This document shows, piece after piece, positions 24,601 to 35,207 of a DNA stretch of 64,000 nucleotides. Source of the stretch: Lytechinus variegatus (lineage: Eukaryota > Echinodermata > Echinoidea > Temnopleuroida > Toxopneustidae); assembly GCF_018143015.1 (NCBI RefSeq), contig NC_054743.1:44364922-44428921 (forward strand), in the 5' to 3' direction. The notes beneath the pieces are model-generated. The model was not told the DNA's origin. It did not search any database and saw only the letters and a program-made list of their open reading frames with translations. The number at the start of each line of letters is the position of its first letter. Position 1 is the stretch's first letter. Both the position numbers and the translations under genes were made by a program.

Positions 24601-26356
24601 AGGTCATTTAGGGTCAATGAACTTTGGCCGAATTGCGGATATCTGTTGAATTACCATCATAACTTTGAAAGTTTATGGATCTGATTCATGAAACTTGGAC
24701 ATAATAGTAATCAAGCATCACTGAACATTTTGTGCAAGTTTCAGGTCTCATGATTAAGGTCAAAGGTCATTTAGGGTCAATGAACTTTGGCCGAATTGGG
24801 GGTATCTGATGAATTACCATCATAACTTTGAAAGTTTATTGGTCTAGTTCATTAAACTTGGATATTATAGTAATCAAGTATCTCTGAACATCCTGTGCAC
24901 GTTTCAGGTCACATGACCAAGGTCAAAGGTCAATGAACTTTGGCCGAACTGGGTGTATCTGTTGAATTACCATCATAACTTTGAAAGTTTATGGATCTGA
25001 TTCATGAAACCTGTACATAAGAGTAATCAAGTATCACTGAACATCCTGTGCGAGTTTCAGGTCACATGATCAAGGTCACAGGTCATGTAAGGTCAATGAA
25101 CTTTGGCCATGTTGGGGTTTTTTGTTGAATAACCATCATATCTCTGTAAGTTTATTGGTCTAGTTCATAAAAAGTGGACATAAGAGTAACCATGTATCAC
25201 TGAACATCTTGTGCGAGTTAGAGTAGTATTCAAAGTCAGCACTGCTGCTATATTGAACTGCGTGGTGCAGGTGAGACGGCCAGAGGCATTCCACTTGTTT
25301 AAATATGGGTTTTAAATACCCTTAACGAGTGCTATTTGACTGGCCTTCCGGGCAGGAGCTCACTATTGGTTCACTTGTAGTATGTAAACACTTCTTTGGC
25401 TAAGTGGAGGTGCCGTGGCCGAGTGGTCTAAGGCGCCTTCCTATACATAAAAAGTCCAGGGTTCGATCCCCGGCTGCGGCACCTATGCCTGCGAGCAAAG
25501 CATTTAATGTGCAATGCTCTTTTATCCTGCTTTCAAATAAATGGAAATGCTATAGGCATTATTGGTAACTTGGTGTGAACTTTAAAAAAAGTCTGTAAAT
25601 GTTCCCTTTAAACAATATCTTGTCTCCTTAAAAAATATCTTGGATTAGGATGTCCTATTAAAGAAGATACAATTATCTCTAGCTAACTATTATGTATTAC
25701 ATATATCACCTTGAAACGTGTTACATTATACTTTATTTTGCTGTTTTTCCTTTTTTAGATGAATCGCACCCGCATCATGTGGAAAGACAATCACTGTCGG
25801 AAGATAGAAAGAGAGTTTTTAGCTGTAGTAACCCTAAGCGTCTTTGTCTGTATATTGCCATTATTCTTTTACATTGCTGCAATGCTGCATGGGACGAAAA
25901 AACAACAAAGACTTGTAGAAAGTGAGTACCATGAAGTTTTTTTACGACATGAACGTTTATTTATGAAGTAAAATAGACTTGTGAAGTAATATCCCTATTA
26001 TTGCATTCCTTGTGAACTTTGATATGTTTATTGTTTTTGTACCAATGATGGTAACACTAGATAATCAAGATTATGCATGTACATGTACTAATAAGGGCAT
26101 AAACTCTGTTACAGATGATTATTGCCTTCATAGTTGGATTCGCTCAGTCCCCCCTCCCCACAGCCCCAAATACAATATCGACTCCCTGGGGAGTATTTTG
26201 ATAAAGGGCTAAAAAAAATTTGCACTGTGAACTATTCGAAATAGTTTAATTTGGTCAATATTTGTCTTCTTTTGTACAGAATCCAAAGAAAGGAAACGGA
26301 GGTCACTATCAGCTTCAGCAAGACTCTATGCTGGGACGACAACTTCCCTACGCTGA
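18607..26356 (+). CDS. OSTM1: OSTM1, osteopetrosis-associated transmembrane protein 1 homologue, 6 coding exons
   Basis: Exons: 18607-19086, 21621-21723, 22536-22642, 23773-23898, 25759-25921 and 26280-26356. All joins keep phase, giving 351 residues (human 334). Seen: an N-terminal hydrophobic signal segment; a cysteine-rich luminal domain with YCGHC, a TGT-AAT-TGC type NCYAE segment and LCDNCSKEYDTLNALY; six N-X-S/T sequons; MNRTRIMW; one transmembrane helix near residues 292-315; and a short basic tail (KSKERKRR). Family knowledge: OSTM1 is the obligatory beta subunit of the lysosomal 2Cl-/H+ exchanger ClC-7, and its loss causes osteopetrosis and lysosomal disease in mammals. The start is the ATG opening the hydrophobic segment; the open frame extends upstream only from a GTG. 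The exon 1 donor (AAT/GTATTA) is weak but is the one that keeps frame. Confidence 0.93.
19209..20226. mobile_element. Foldback/TIR element with GGGGCCCGTTTCTCAACACC ends
   Basis: The left end GGGCCCGTTTCTCAACACC is answered at the right by GGTGTTGAGAAACGGGCCC. It is about 1 kb long and lies in OSTM1 intron 1. The inner arms also carry inverted relatives, with TTAGTCATATC-type and GAAACGGTTAGCGGACAAG blocks. No coding capacity is seen. A partial copy lies at 17818-17925. Confidence 0.75.
20228..21284. mobile_element. Long foldback element, about 1.06 kb
   Basis: Starting immediately after the previous element, the left arm (CACTTGTTCACTGC, ACCACCCTGCCT) recurs inverted at the right (AGGCAGGGTGGTTGCAGTGA). 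The arms stay alignable for about 450 bases each, for example CCTCTATTGGTGGAAAGTAA against TTTACTTTCCACCAATAGA. They meet near 20.75 kb. A transcript through it could form a very long hairpin. No coding sequence is seen. Confidence 0.8.
21787..21917. mobile_element. Small palindromic MITE (CCGTAACACAAAGAGTTAGC)
   Basis: The left GTCCCGTAACACAAAGAGTT and the right GTGTTACGGGCCCC are inverted partners with GATTGATCG-type repeats inside. It lies about 65 bases after OSTM1 exon 2. A partial relative is at about 57.96-58.07 kb. Confidence 0.65.
22241..22370 (-). mobile_element. SINE tail with AAT/GAT microsatellite
   Basis: An ATAATAATGAT tract is followed by ATCAATATTTATATGGTGC and GAGCGCTCAAAG. 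On the minus strand this looks like the end of a short interspersed element with a microsatellite tail. No tRNA-like head is attached. Confidence 0.45.
23430..23596. mobile_element. MITE-1 partial half-copy
   Basis: It contains diverged family phrases: CACTCCAACAAATAG, GAAACTTGGATGTAAAAG and TTATGACATTTTAAAGTTTTGC. Only about a quarter of the element is present. Confidence 0.5.
23598..23708 (+). mobile_element. SINE 3' part
   Basis: AAGCCGGGTAATAGTATGCAGCGCTTAGA is followed by GTTATATAAATGATG and a TTATTATT tail. The same module (GCCGGGTAATA..GCGC..ATAAAT) is seen at 30.68 kb and 34.98 kb. Confidence 0.5.
24196..25298 (-). mobile_element. Element B copy 2 (DR1-bearing), inside OSTM1 intron 4
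   Basis: In reverse orientation it runs from CAAGTGGAATGCC and GTCTCACCTGC (at 25298) to the GGCGCC..TCGCAGGTGAG end (near 24203). The body consists of about six diverged tandem units of roughly 180 bases. Exact AGGTCAAAGGTCA motifs lie at 24402, 24594, 24757 and 24920, with a one-base variant near 25074. No open frame is present. Its inverted ends suggest a DNA element mobilised in trans. Confidence 0.75.
25409..25483 (+). pseudogene. tRNA-like sequence (class II, Leu-like head), probably SINE-derived
   Basis: GGTGCCG at the 5' end pairs with CGGCACC at the 3' end. The A box (TGGCCGAGTGGTCTAAGGC) and B box (GGTTCGATCCC) are intact. The region where the anticodon stem should be does not fold cleanly, and three extra bases follow the T stem, so it is probably not a working tRNA. 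Sequence to about 25562 may belong to the same element. It sits in OSTM1 intron 4. Confidence 0.55.
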
Positions 26357-26779
26357 TTAATGTACGTCATTTAGTAATATGCCTTAAGACTCCAAAGGAA
26401 ATCAGCGAATGTCACCACGGTGTCATGTTAAAGCATCATACTTTATTTTTGTTTGAGACAAAATACAAGGACTCAATAGACACTGGAGGCAGTACTTAAA
26501 GCCGAGACAACAATGTTTCTTCACGAGTATACTTCTCAAATTGTTTGTTAAGGCTACTCAAAGGAAAAAAAAGTGGCCACATTCCTTTTAATTGGAAACA
26601 GTTTTGATGGCCACTAAAGACAGGTTTTTGCTAAAGATAGGAAGCTGCTAAGGCAGGTTTTACTCGATTGTACTTCAGCATTTATTAATCTGCCTTAAAT
26701 TTGAGAACATTCCATCTTGAGTTAACATTAAGCTTTAAAAAAATGAATTATGTAAGTCCAATATATGACATATTAGATA

Positions 26780-26933
26780 CAGGAGCGGATCCTAGGGGGG
26801 GGGGTTGCCCACCCTCACCCATATTGCGGCAACCTGCAAAAAAGTGTCCTTATTAACTTAAGAGAAACCTTTGGTGCATGTTACGGGGCTTTCGGCCCCC
26901 CCCCCTTCCAAAAATTCCTGGATCTGCCCCTGA
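26780..26933. mobile_element. Small MITE with AGG(A/G)GCGGATCC ends
   Basis: The left AGGAGCGGATCC and the right GGATCTGCCCCTG are inverted partners around G- and C-homopolymer blocks. It belongs to the same family as the elements at 31.2 and 33.2 kb. It lies about 420 bases past the OSTM1 stop and so may be in its 3' UTR. Confidence 0.65.
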
Positions 26934-27426
26934 TGTATATGTACTTAAATCAAATATGTAATCATTGTTTGTTTGGTAAAATACACTGCTATACTCAGAT
27001 TGTCTTCATTTTATCATCTGCCAATTGGAGGTAAGTTATATGAAATTCTGAAGTAAAATTCTTGCAAAGTTTTTATTTTCTCCTAGCTGCCTTTTTATCC
27101 CCCATAGAACTACTCTTTGTCATTGATGTGTTAGATTCCATATACCATAGCCAAACGCTAGGTAAAGTAACACACAGCTGTTGCTAATGAGATTATTCAG
27201 GGGATGGTTTCATAAAAAGTTTTGTCAGTGATTTACTGCAAATCCCTGCATCTGATTGGTTGAGGCAAACTAGTCACTGATGATAACTGACTAACAGGGT
27301 TTCTGTATCTTTCTTCTTTACAATTCCTTTCCCAAGTATCCAATGCAGCATTTGCTCCACTCCATACTTGATATATATACATGTATGTATATTTATATAT
27401 TCTTGCAATGATTTACATACTTATAT

Positions 27427-27578
27427 AATATTGACTGGCCTTGAGGGAGATACCAAATATATTTCCAAAACTAGTCTCATATTGCCCCGAGTCGAAGACG
27501 AGGGCAATATGGGTCTAGTGAGGGAAATATTTTTGGTATCTCCCGAAAGTAACGCCAGTCAATATTATTACCTGTTCA
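27427..27578. mobile_element. Palindromic MITE, 152 bases
   Basis: AATATTGACTGGC at the left matches GCCAGTCAATATT at the right. The inner arms GGAGATACCAAA and TTTGGTATCTCC, and ATTGCCC and GGGCAAT, also pair. The centre is near GAGTCGAAGACGAG. Confidence 0.8.
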
Positions 27579-28077
27579 ATTCTTTCTGGTACATTAAATC
27601 AACATATTGATAGATTATATAACTAAATTGTTGGACTTACCTTGGTCAAGCCTGTAGTGTCAATTCTGCACTTTACCATTATGACGTACTTACAAGCGCT
27701 CGGATCCAGCGTTGTCTTTATTATGACGTATATTGTTGGTGCGCGGATCTTTTATGAAGCGTATCTCTTTATACGCATCCACAAATGCGCTGGGGATTGA
27801 TGAGCTCGGAATACGGATATTATGGACCGCTAATTATTGTACGTAGGTGCAGTAGGAAAATTACTCTTTTCGGGGAGGAGGGGTGTACAAATATTATGGT
27901 CACTCGTCATTCAGCTGATCGCTGACCGAGCCATTGTGACGTAGTTTATGTTGAGTTAATCACTTAGACAAAATATGCGTTTATATCATGTCTCCAAAAT
28001 GCCTCATTCAGGTAATAATGTTTATTCTTATGAAGAGAGATACTAAAAAGGATGTAATTTATAATAGTAATATGATA

Positions 28078-28192
28078 ATGATGATGATACTACTACTACT
28101 ACTAATTCTGCTTCTACTACTACTACTGCTGCTGCTGCTGCTACTGCTGCTACTACTACTACTACTACTACTACTACTATCACTACCACTTA
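28078..28192. repeat. (CTA/CTG)n trinucleotide microsatellite
   Basis: A continuous run of CTA and CTG triplets. The poly-leucine open frame is an artefact of the repeat. Confidence 0.9.
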
Positions 28193-28684
28193 TGTAACAG
28201 GCCCTTGAAGTTCAGGGCCTATTTAAAAAAAGACCTTACAACTATGGTAAATTTTGTAAACTATTATGGAAACCTTTATTTGATTGCCCCGTTTCCATGG
28301 TACTTTAATAACATAATGGCAAAGTCACCACAATTATTATATTAGTCAGGAATTTGCAATAACCAATCTTGGATTAGATTGAAAATTATATATGTGTATT
28401 GAAAGATGAAATTTATTATAAGATTTCGACTTGATTATTAATCTCAGATATTTTTGAGAATAAAATTTTCAATAATGATATGCAGAATGCTCTTGGCTTT
28501 AATATTGATTGTGTTCAGTAATCCATTTTGATCGTTTGTGCAGTGAAAAATGCCCCAATATAGTTTCGGCTTCAGATTTTGGTATTCCAGCCTACCGGGC
28601 CCAGTCTTCCTCTCCCCGCTCTCTATACTTCTCTCCCTCTCACTTTAACCATCCTTTTCCATCCCTCTCTTTCTTTTGTTTCTC

Positions 28685-29305
28685 AAAGGGCAAGTCCACC
28701 CCAGGAAAAAAACTTGATTTGAATCAATAGAGAAAAATCAAACAAGAATAATGCTAAAAATTTCATCAAACTCGGATGTAAAATAAGAAAGTTATGACGT
28801 TTAAAGTTTCGCTTATTTTTCACAAAACAGTTATATGGACAACTCAGTTATATGCAAATGAGAGAGTTGATGGTCTCACTATTTCTTTTGTTTTTTATTG
28901 CTTCACCGTGAATTATATAATTTTTCAATTTTCACAGATTTCAGTGACAACAAGCTCCCTCTTGGTTGAACCACAAAATGTTCAAACAATGGTAATTCCA
29001 CAATTTTCTCCTTATTGTTATGAGAAACACGGTTCCACCTTGTTTCTCATGACAATAGGGAGAAAATTGAAGTATTTCATATAATAAAATACAAAAGAAA
29101 TAGTGAGTGGGTGATGTCATCAGTCCCCTCATTTGCATACCGACAAAGATGTGCATATAACTGTTCTGTGAAAATAAGTGAAACTTGAAAATATCATAAC
29201 TTTCTTATTTCACATCCGATTTTGATGAAATTTTCAGTGTTATGCTTGTTTGATTTTTCTCTTTTATTCAAATCAACTTTTAGTTGGGTTGGACTTGTCC
29301 TTTAA
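28685..29305. mobile_element. MITE-1 full copy
   Basis: It begins AAAGGGCAAGTCCACCCC and ends GTTGGACTTGTCCTTTAA, about 620 bases. The two halves are imperfect inverted copies: AAATTTCATCAAACTCGGAT on the left is answered by ATCCGATTTTGATGAAATTT on the right. The left TTAA is mutated. It does not encode a transposase. Confidence 0.8.
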
Positions 29306-29410
29306 ATTATAAATGATGAAAACGGGATAGAAATCAAACGCGATTCACAATGTAAATATGTCTTAGATATAAGACAATGCTGAGTCTTACTATCATTTAT
29401 TATCAAATCC

Positions 29411-29728
29411 AAAGGCCCGTATTCTGATAGCAGATTTAACTTAAACCCAGGTTTAAAGTTGTGGTTTAAGTATGGCAAGCCAAAAGTATCAAAATTTTTA
29501 TTAAGTTGTATATTTCTTATGTATACTGTGCTCTTTCCTGATTCAACGATGGTGAAGACGATCATTCATATATAATTCCTAGACAATTATGAATGATTTG
29601 AGAGTCAAATGAGTTGAAGTACCATATCTACATGTATGTTAGTGATTTATGTAACAATTGGCTATCCATACTTAAACCACAACTTTAAACCTGAGTTTAA
29701 GTCAAACCTGCTATCAGAAAGCGGGCCA
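29411..29728. mobile_element. TIR element with GGCCCG..TTCTGATAGCAG ends
   Basis: Arms of about 60 bases are inverted: TTCTGATAGCAG, GGTTTAAAGTTGTGGTTTAA at the left, and TTAAACCACAACTTTAAACC, CTGCTATCAGAAAGCGGGCC at the right. The spacer is ordinary AT-rich sequence. Confidence 0.8.
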
Positions 29729-30675
29729 ATGAGTTTATGAAGAATATTTCACATTTTACACATACGTGATAGGATCAACCATTAATCCTTTTTAATAGTA
29801 TACATTTATTCAATGAACTTGGTATAAATGAGAAGAAAGAATACAGATAAAAATAAAATATAATCTGATAACACCATGCAAAAACCTTAGCAGCGATATG
29901 AGATCAAAACGTAATATACATTGACTGACTTTATTCTTTTTAGAACATTAATCAGCCTTTGAGTATAATCAATAGAATATCTTTCTTCAATTTAAAGCAC
30001 AAAGTAATGCATTGTATACATGTATAGAGGCAGTAGATCAGAGAAAGCAACAGAGGACAGTTTGAATGATAAATTTATGTTGATAAACTGCAGAAAATAA
30101 AACAAACATCCCAATGGAATTTTCATTGAATTTGAACGTAACATAAAGTTATGATTTTTTTTGTTCGAAATTTGCTTATTTTCACAAAATATATAATATG
30201 CACGCCTTCCACCTCCACCCCTTATTTCCTTCTTCCTTCCTTCTCATTTTTCCGTCTTCTTCCTCCTCCTCCTCCTTCCTCGTCTTTTTCTTCAATCAAC
30301 ACCACCACCATTTTTGCATTGGAGGCGCTACCTATCATTTCTCTGTTTAAAAAATAATTTAGAAGGGCGACAGGCCTATTTCTTGCTTTGTGCGCTTACC
30401 AACAAACTCTTTCTTTTGTGCGCTTACCATAATAGGTTGTCTTGTCTGATTTCTCGTGCAATATACAATATAAAAAATATCAACATTTCTCTTTCACATC
30501 AACATTAAAAATAGATAATTTTGTTTAAGATATCAAACACGTTGCAGGAGTACTCAGTCACGGATATAGTCATGAATATGAGAATAAAACATGTTAGATT
30601 CATACATAGCATAGGTTTTCGTGGATAATTTTGCGATTTCAATTGTATTTTCCGTTTTCAAAATGTGTTTTGATT

Positions 30676-30775
30676 ATGGTTATTAGCCGGGTAATATAGG
30701 AGCGCCTTGAGCACCTAACAAGGTGGATATGTGCGCAATATAAATTACCCTATTATGATTATAATAACAAGTATA
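30676..30775 (+). mobile_element. SINE 3' part
   Basis: TTAGCCGGGTAATATAGGAGCGCC leads into GTGCGCAATATAAATTA and a TTATTAT-like tail, the same tail module as at 23.6 and 35.0 kb. Confidence 0.5.
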
Positions 30776-30984
30776 AAATGTAATCTGACCCTTTCATCGA
30801 AAGGATTTCCCCGCTTGGCAAAGTGCCAAGTGTTAGATTCTTTAATTTCATTTGGTTTGACTGGAATCCCGTATGCTTTATATTACATGACTTGCCGATT
30901 TACCTTATTTACAAACAAGTGAGAACACTAAACGAATGGAATATATACATACATATACACAGAGCTACATCCTTATGAAAACTT

Positions 30985-31059
30985 GTCTGTGCTGGGAATC
31001 GAACCCGGGCTACCAACTTAGAATGGCGCACGGTGCCTTAACCACGAGACCACAGAGAC
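30985..31059 (-). pseudogene. tRNA-like sequence, degenerate
   Basis: On the minus strand an A box (TGGTCTCGTGGTTAAGGC) is followed at the right spacing by a B box (GGTTCGATTCC). The ends (GTCTCTG and CACAGAC) are only partly complementary, so it is probably a tRNA-derived SINE head or pseudogene rather than a functional tRNA. Confidence 0.5.
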
Positions 31060-31228
31060 GGGTTACTGCATGACCAGGGCAAAACCAATCCGATTAACCA
31101 TCAGACAAACATATATATTCGACCCCACCTATTACATTTCATTTGTCTGGTGTAGATAAGGTTTTTTATCAGCCGCCATGTCTCAGCTGGATCAAAGCAT
31201 GTTTTTCAATACAGGTATAGACTCATTC

Positions 31229-31407
31229 AGGGGCGGATCCAGGATTTTTCAAAGGGTGGGGCACATTTTCCCCGAGGAAAAATTTGACAAGCAAAAAAGA
31301 AAAGTCTTCACTTAAGTTTTAACGGCATTTTACATTAAAAATTGTAATTGTGCCTCTTAAGGGGGGGGGGGTACGGGCCGGCTGTGCCCCCCCTGGATCC
31401 GCCAGTG
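31229..31407. mobile_element. Small MITE with AGGGGCGGATCCAGG ends
   Basis: The left AGGGGCGGATCCAGG and the right CCTGGATCCGCCAGT are nearly perfect inverted repeats. They enclose a poly-G block and the phrase AAATTTGACAAGCA shared with the copy at 33.2 kb. Confidence 0.8.
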
Positions 31408-31617
31408 GACTGATTTATACTTTGATTCATCTAGGAAGAAAGACAAACTTCGATTAGAGATAAATCTGATCATCTGGACTTACTGATTGAAATGGAGAGA
31501 ACAGTTTTACATCTTATCTGGGACGCTTCTTCAAACAAAATGAAACAAATTATTGTGCCAGTATGATAAATTAACTCTATTTATTCAAATGTTGTAAATC
31601 CAAGTAAGTACTTATCA

Positions 31618-33140
31618 TTAAAGGTCAAGTCCACCCCGGAAAAAATGTTGAGTTGAATCACTAGAGAAAAACCATACAAGCATAAGGCTGTAAATTTCAT
31701 CAAAATCGGATGTAAAAAGTTATCAAAAGTTATTATGACACTTAAATGTTTGGCTTTTAATATTAATAAAACATATGCACATCTCAGAGACCTGCAAATG
31801 AGACAGACGATGATGTCCCTCACTCACTATTTCTTTTTTTTGCAGTTGTTTGAATATTTCAATTTTAACAAATTTGACAAGAAGGACCAACATGACTGAA
31901 CCATAAAATTCATACAAGTGGAATGCCTCTGGCGATCTCACCTGCATCACGCGATTCAACATAGCAGCAGTGCTGACTTTGAAAACTACTATAACTCGCA
32001 CAAGATGTTCAGTGATACTTGGTTACTCTTATTTCAACAATTTATGAACTAGACCAATACACTTACAGAGATAGGATGGTAATTCAACAAATACCCCCAA
32101 TGTGGCCAAAGTTCATTGACCTCACATGACCTTTGACCTTGATCATGTGACCTGAAACTTGCACAGGATATTCAGTGATACTTGATTACTCTTATGTCAA
32201 AGTTTCAAAAGTCAGATCAATAAACTTGCAAAGTTATGATGGTAATTCAACAGATACCCCCATTATGGCCAAAGTTCATTGACCTTTGACCCTGGTCATG
32301 TGACCTAAAATGCGCACAGGATGTTCAGTGATACTTGATTACTATTATGTCCAAGTTTCATGAATCAGATCCAAAAACTTTTAAAGTTTTTATTGTAATT
32401 CAACAGATACCCCAAATCGGCCAAAGTTCATTGACCCTAAATGACCTTTGACCTTGGTCATGTGACGTGAAACTCATGCAGGATGTTTGGTGATACTTGA
32501 TTACCCTATGTCCAAGTTTAATGAACTAGGTCCATATATTTTCTAAGTTATGATGACATTTCAAAAACTTAACCTCAGGTTAAGATTTTGATGTTGATTC
32601 CCCCAACATGGTCTAAGTTCATTGACCCTAAATGACCTTTGACCTTGGTCATGTGACATGAAACTCTCATAGGATGTTCAGTAATACTTGATTAACCTTA
32701 TGGCCAAGTTTCATGAACTAGGTCCATATACTTTCTAAGTTATGATGTCATTTCAAAAACTTAACCTTAGGTTAAGATTTGATGTTGACGCCGCCGTCGG
32801 AAAAGCGGCGCCTATAGTCTCACTTAGCTATGCAGGTGAGACAAAAACAGTGGTAATTGAATGATTCCACATGTTCAGGGTGGAATAAAACATTGTTTTA
32901 CAGAACAATGAGAAAACTAAAATATGTCATATATTTAATATAATAAAAATTCAAAAGAAATAGTGAGTGACGTGATCAGTCGATCCCCTCATTGCATGCA
33001 GACCAGGATATGCTTTATTAAAACGTCTTAATTTGCTTATTTTCCATCTGATTTTGATGAAATGCTTGTTGGATTGATTCCCCCTCTCTCTTTTATTCAA
33101 GTCAACTTTTTATTGGGTAGACTTAATAATTGTCCTTTAA
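31618..33140. mobile_element. MITE-1 copy split by element B
   Basis: TTAAAGGTCAAGTCCACCCC begins the copy, and a degraded GGGTAGACTTAATAATTGTC and CCTTTAA ends it. The two halves of MITE-1 are separated by the complete element B at 31917-32848, so MITE-1 was there first. Confidence 0.8.
31917..32848 (+). mobile_element. Element B copy 3 (DR1-bearing), nested in MITE-1
   Basis: It runs from CAAGTGGAATGCC to CAGGTGAGAC. Tandem units of about 180 bases carry exact TGACCTTTGACCT at 32127, 32442 and 32633, and a one-base variant near 32279. The right end includes GTCGGAAAAGCGGCGCC. Confidence 0.8.
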
Positions 33141-33160
33141 AAAGCATATAAATAAATTGG

Positions 33161-33359
33161 CAGGGGTGGATCTAGATTTTTTTTCCAAGGAGGAGGTTTG
33201 ACCGTGAAATTTGACAAGCATAAAAAGGGTTCACTATAAAATGAAGGTAATTTGGGGTTGGCTCCAAAATGTAGGTCATTATTTAAAAAAAAAAACTTGG
33301 CAGCCCAAAGGGAGGGGGTTCAACCCCCTAAGCCCCCCGCCCCGTAGTTCCGCCACTGA
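33161..33359. mobile_element. Small MITE, diverged AGGGG(C/T)GGATC family
   Basis: The left CAGGGGTGGATCTAGA and the right GTTCCGCCACTG are inverted relatives. The interior has TGAAATTTGACAAGCA as in the 31.2-kb copy. Confidence 0.65.
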
Positions 33360-34250
33360 TTGCCATGCATCCTAGGTGGCGCCAGTGAAATCTGATAGGC
33401 GCAAGACGATCGACCCAGCGGAGACAACGATTTAGTTTTCAAATAAGAAAATAGGGGTATGCTTTGACCAATTTGTTGACTTGTTTTCATCATCTTTGCT
33501 TTGTTCTGTTTATACATTGTATCTACATGTGTGTAAACCAGTGAAAAAAGAATTTCATTTATGGAAAATAAAGTTATTCAATTCAATTTATATATACACC
33601 CGACCCATCTATTCCCCAATGCATCGTTTCTCTTTTATTATATTCCCCTTCTTCATTTTTTCGTCATCTAATCTTTTATACATTTTTCTTTTTTTAAGTA
33701 TACACAAACCAATATAAAAAAGTGAGTAACTCTCGTAAAAGTCAGTTAATTTGTCAGTATTATAAGTTATAGCGACACATTTTGGCTCACTGAATTATGT
33801 CACTATACGGACAAAACTTTGACTCACCTCTGCCTACATTTTGCTTACGTCATACCAGACCTTTCAATCGCTTTCAGATGATATGATTATGATGGACAGT
33901 ACAAAGTTTAGAGACGAAATTGTGCTGCATATGGGCGTCTGATAATCATGTTAAGGAGCGGTTCAGTTGAAAAGGGCTTTCGCAACATAAAATGAAAGTA
34001 GAAATAAATCAAACACATGAACAAAAGCTTTAATTACCAAGAGATAATGATAATGGCAATCACTGAATAAAACATTACTGAACATGAAACAAAATATATA
34101 AAATATACACAGAGGTATCATAGAAAGACAAGTCAGATATATGTGCGCAGGTTTGATCTGGTAAAAGAAATTAGTAACATTGTCTTTATATTTTTTGTTG
34201 TTAAAAGATTATTATTGTTACTTTAATGCGTCACCCGTTCCTCGGAGGCG

Positions 34251-34660
34251 AAAAGCGAACTGAATCGCTGTGACCAGCAGGTCTCTCTTCCCGATATGAC
34301 TGATTGGGGGAGCTAGTGCAGGCATGGCAGGTGGACCCCGGGGGTGGACCTCTACACCGGGGTTTCCAGTATAGAGGCCTCTATAATCTTATAAGAATGG
34401 TGCAGTGGGTTCTTAACGTGCAAAGGTCGTGACTCGATCTCCTTTACACAGGGCCTCCATTTAACGTCCTATCCGAGGGACAGAGTGTTTTCCACTGTAA
34501 AATAGCCTGCATCTATGGAACAGTGAAAAGACGTTTACACGCAACGCACTGGCTTCAGTCATCCGCCCTTGGTGGACTTACCCACGACCTTTGGTTCGAC
34601 AGGCAGAAACTTTACCGCCAACTTCGCTCTCAAGATAGATGAGGATACATCATCACCTCC
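34251..34660. other. Mixed-composition block, probably an old repeat
   Basis: This stretch is noticeably less AT-rich than its surroundings, with phrases such as CCTCCATTTAACGTCCTATCC and GACTTACCCACGACC. It looks like a dispersed repeat, but I see no second copy in the window and no inverted ends, so I leave it unnamed. Confidence 0.3.
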
Positions 34661-34781
34661 TACCTTTAGAAATTACTTTTAGAAAGTTACGATTAGGGGG
34701 GACAATCCAAATTTAATTGTTATCAGAATTTATTAAAATCAATAAAGAATTTGGGTAATTTTTGATAAAGAAAATGGATTT

Positions 34782-35058
34782 GGGCGCGTCGTGGTCTAGT
34801 GGTTCTGACTCTCGCATTTCAAACAGAGGGTCGTGGGTTCGAATCCTAGCCATGGCGTGCTTTCCTTCAGCAAGAAATTTATCTACACTGTGCTGCACTC
34901 GACCCAGGTGATGTGAATGGGTACCCGGCAGGATTAATTCCTTGAAGGCACCAAGCGCCTTTAGCAGCTGGAGCTACAGCCGGGCTAATATCATAGTGCG
35001 CCACTGAATAGGTAACTAGATAGATCGGCGCCTCATAAATGCTATATCATTATTATTT
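34782..35058 (+). mobile_element. Full-length tRNA-derived SINE
   Basis: The RNA polymerase III A box (TGGTCTAGTGG, 34792-34802) and B box (GGTTCGAATCC, 34836-34846) sit in a tRNA-like head. A body follows, then the AGCCGGGCTAATA module, and a TATCATTATTATT tail. It ends about 150 bases from the SLC22 stop codon and is opposite to it in direction, so it probably lies in that gene's 3' UTR or just beyond it. Confidence 0.7.
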
Positions 35059-35207
35059 GTTTCCATGATAATTTAAGATATTCAGAGTGTTTGTGTGGCT
35101 AATATGGTTAAATGGTACCCAAGATCGTTAAAGATGTTCTTCTTGAATCAATCTAACTGAAGGAGAGGAAAGAAATGAGAACAATTTTAGATGATAAAAT
35201 ATAGATT

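Larger units (their letters stand above)
26357..35207. other. Convergent intergenic region between OSTM1 and the SLC22 gene
   Basis: No conserved exon was found on either strand. The interval holds MITE-1 copies, element B, several foldbacks, SINE pieces and a CTA/CTG microsatellite, listed separately. Both genes' 3' UTRs must lie at its edges. I could not fix a polyadenylation site for either with confidence. Confidence 0.65.

Noticed and set aside
24196..25298. Element B array as a CRISPR-like array
   Set aside because: The units are contiguous and diverged, with no regular repeat-spacer alternation, in a eukaryotic intron.
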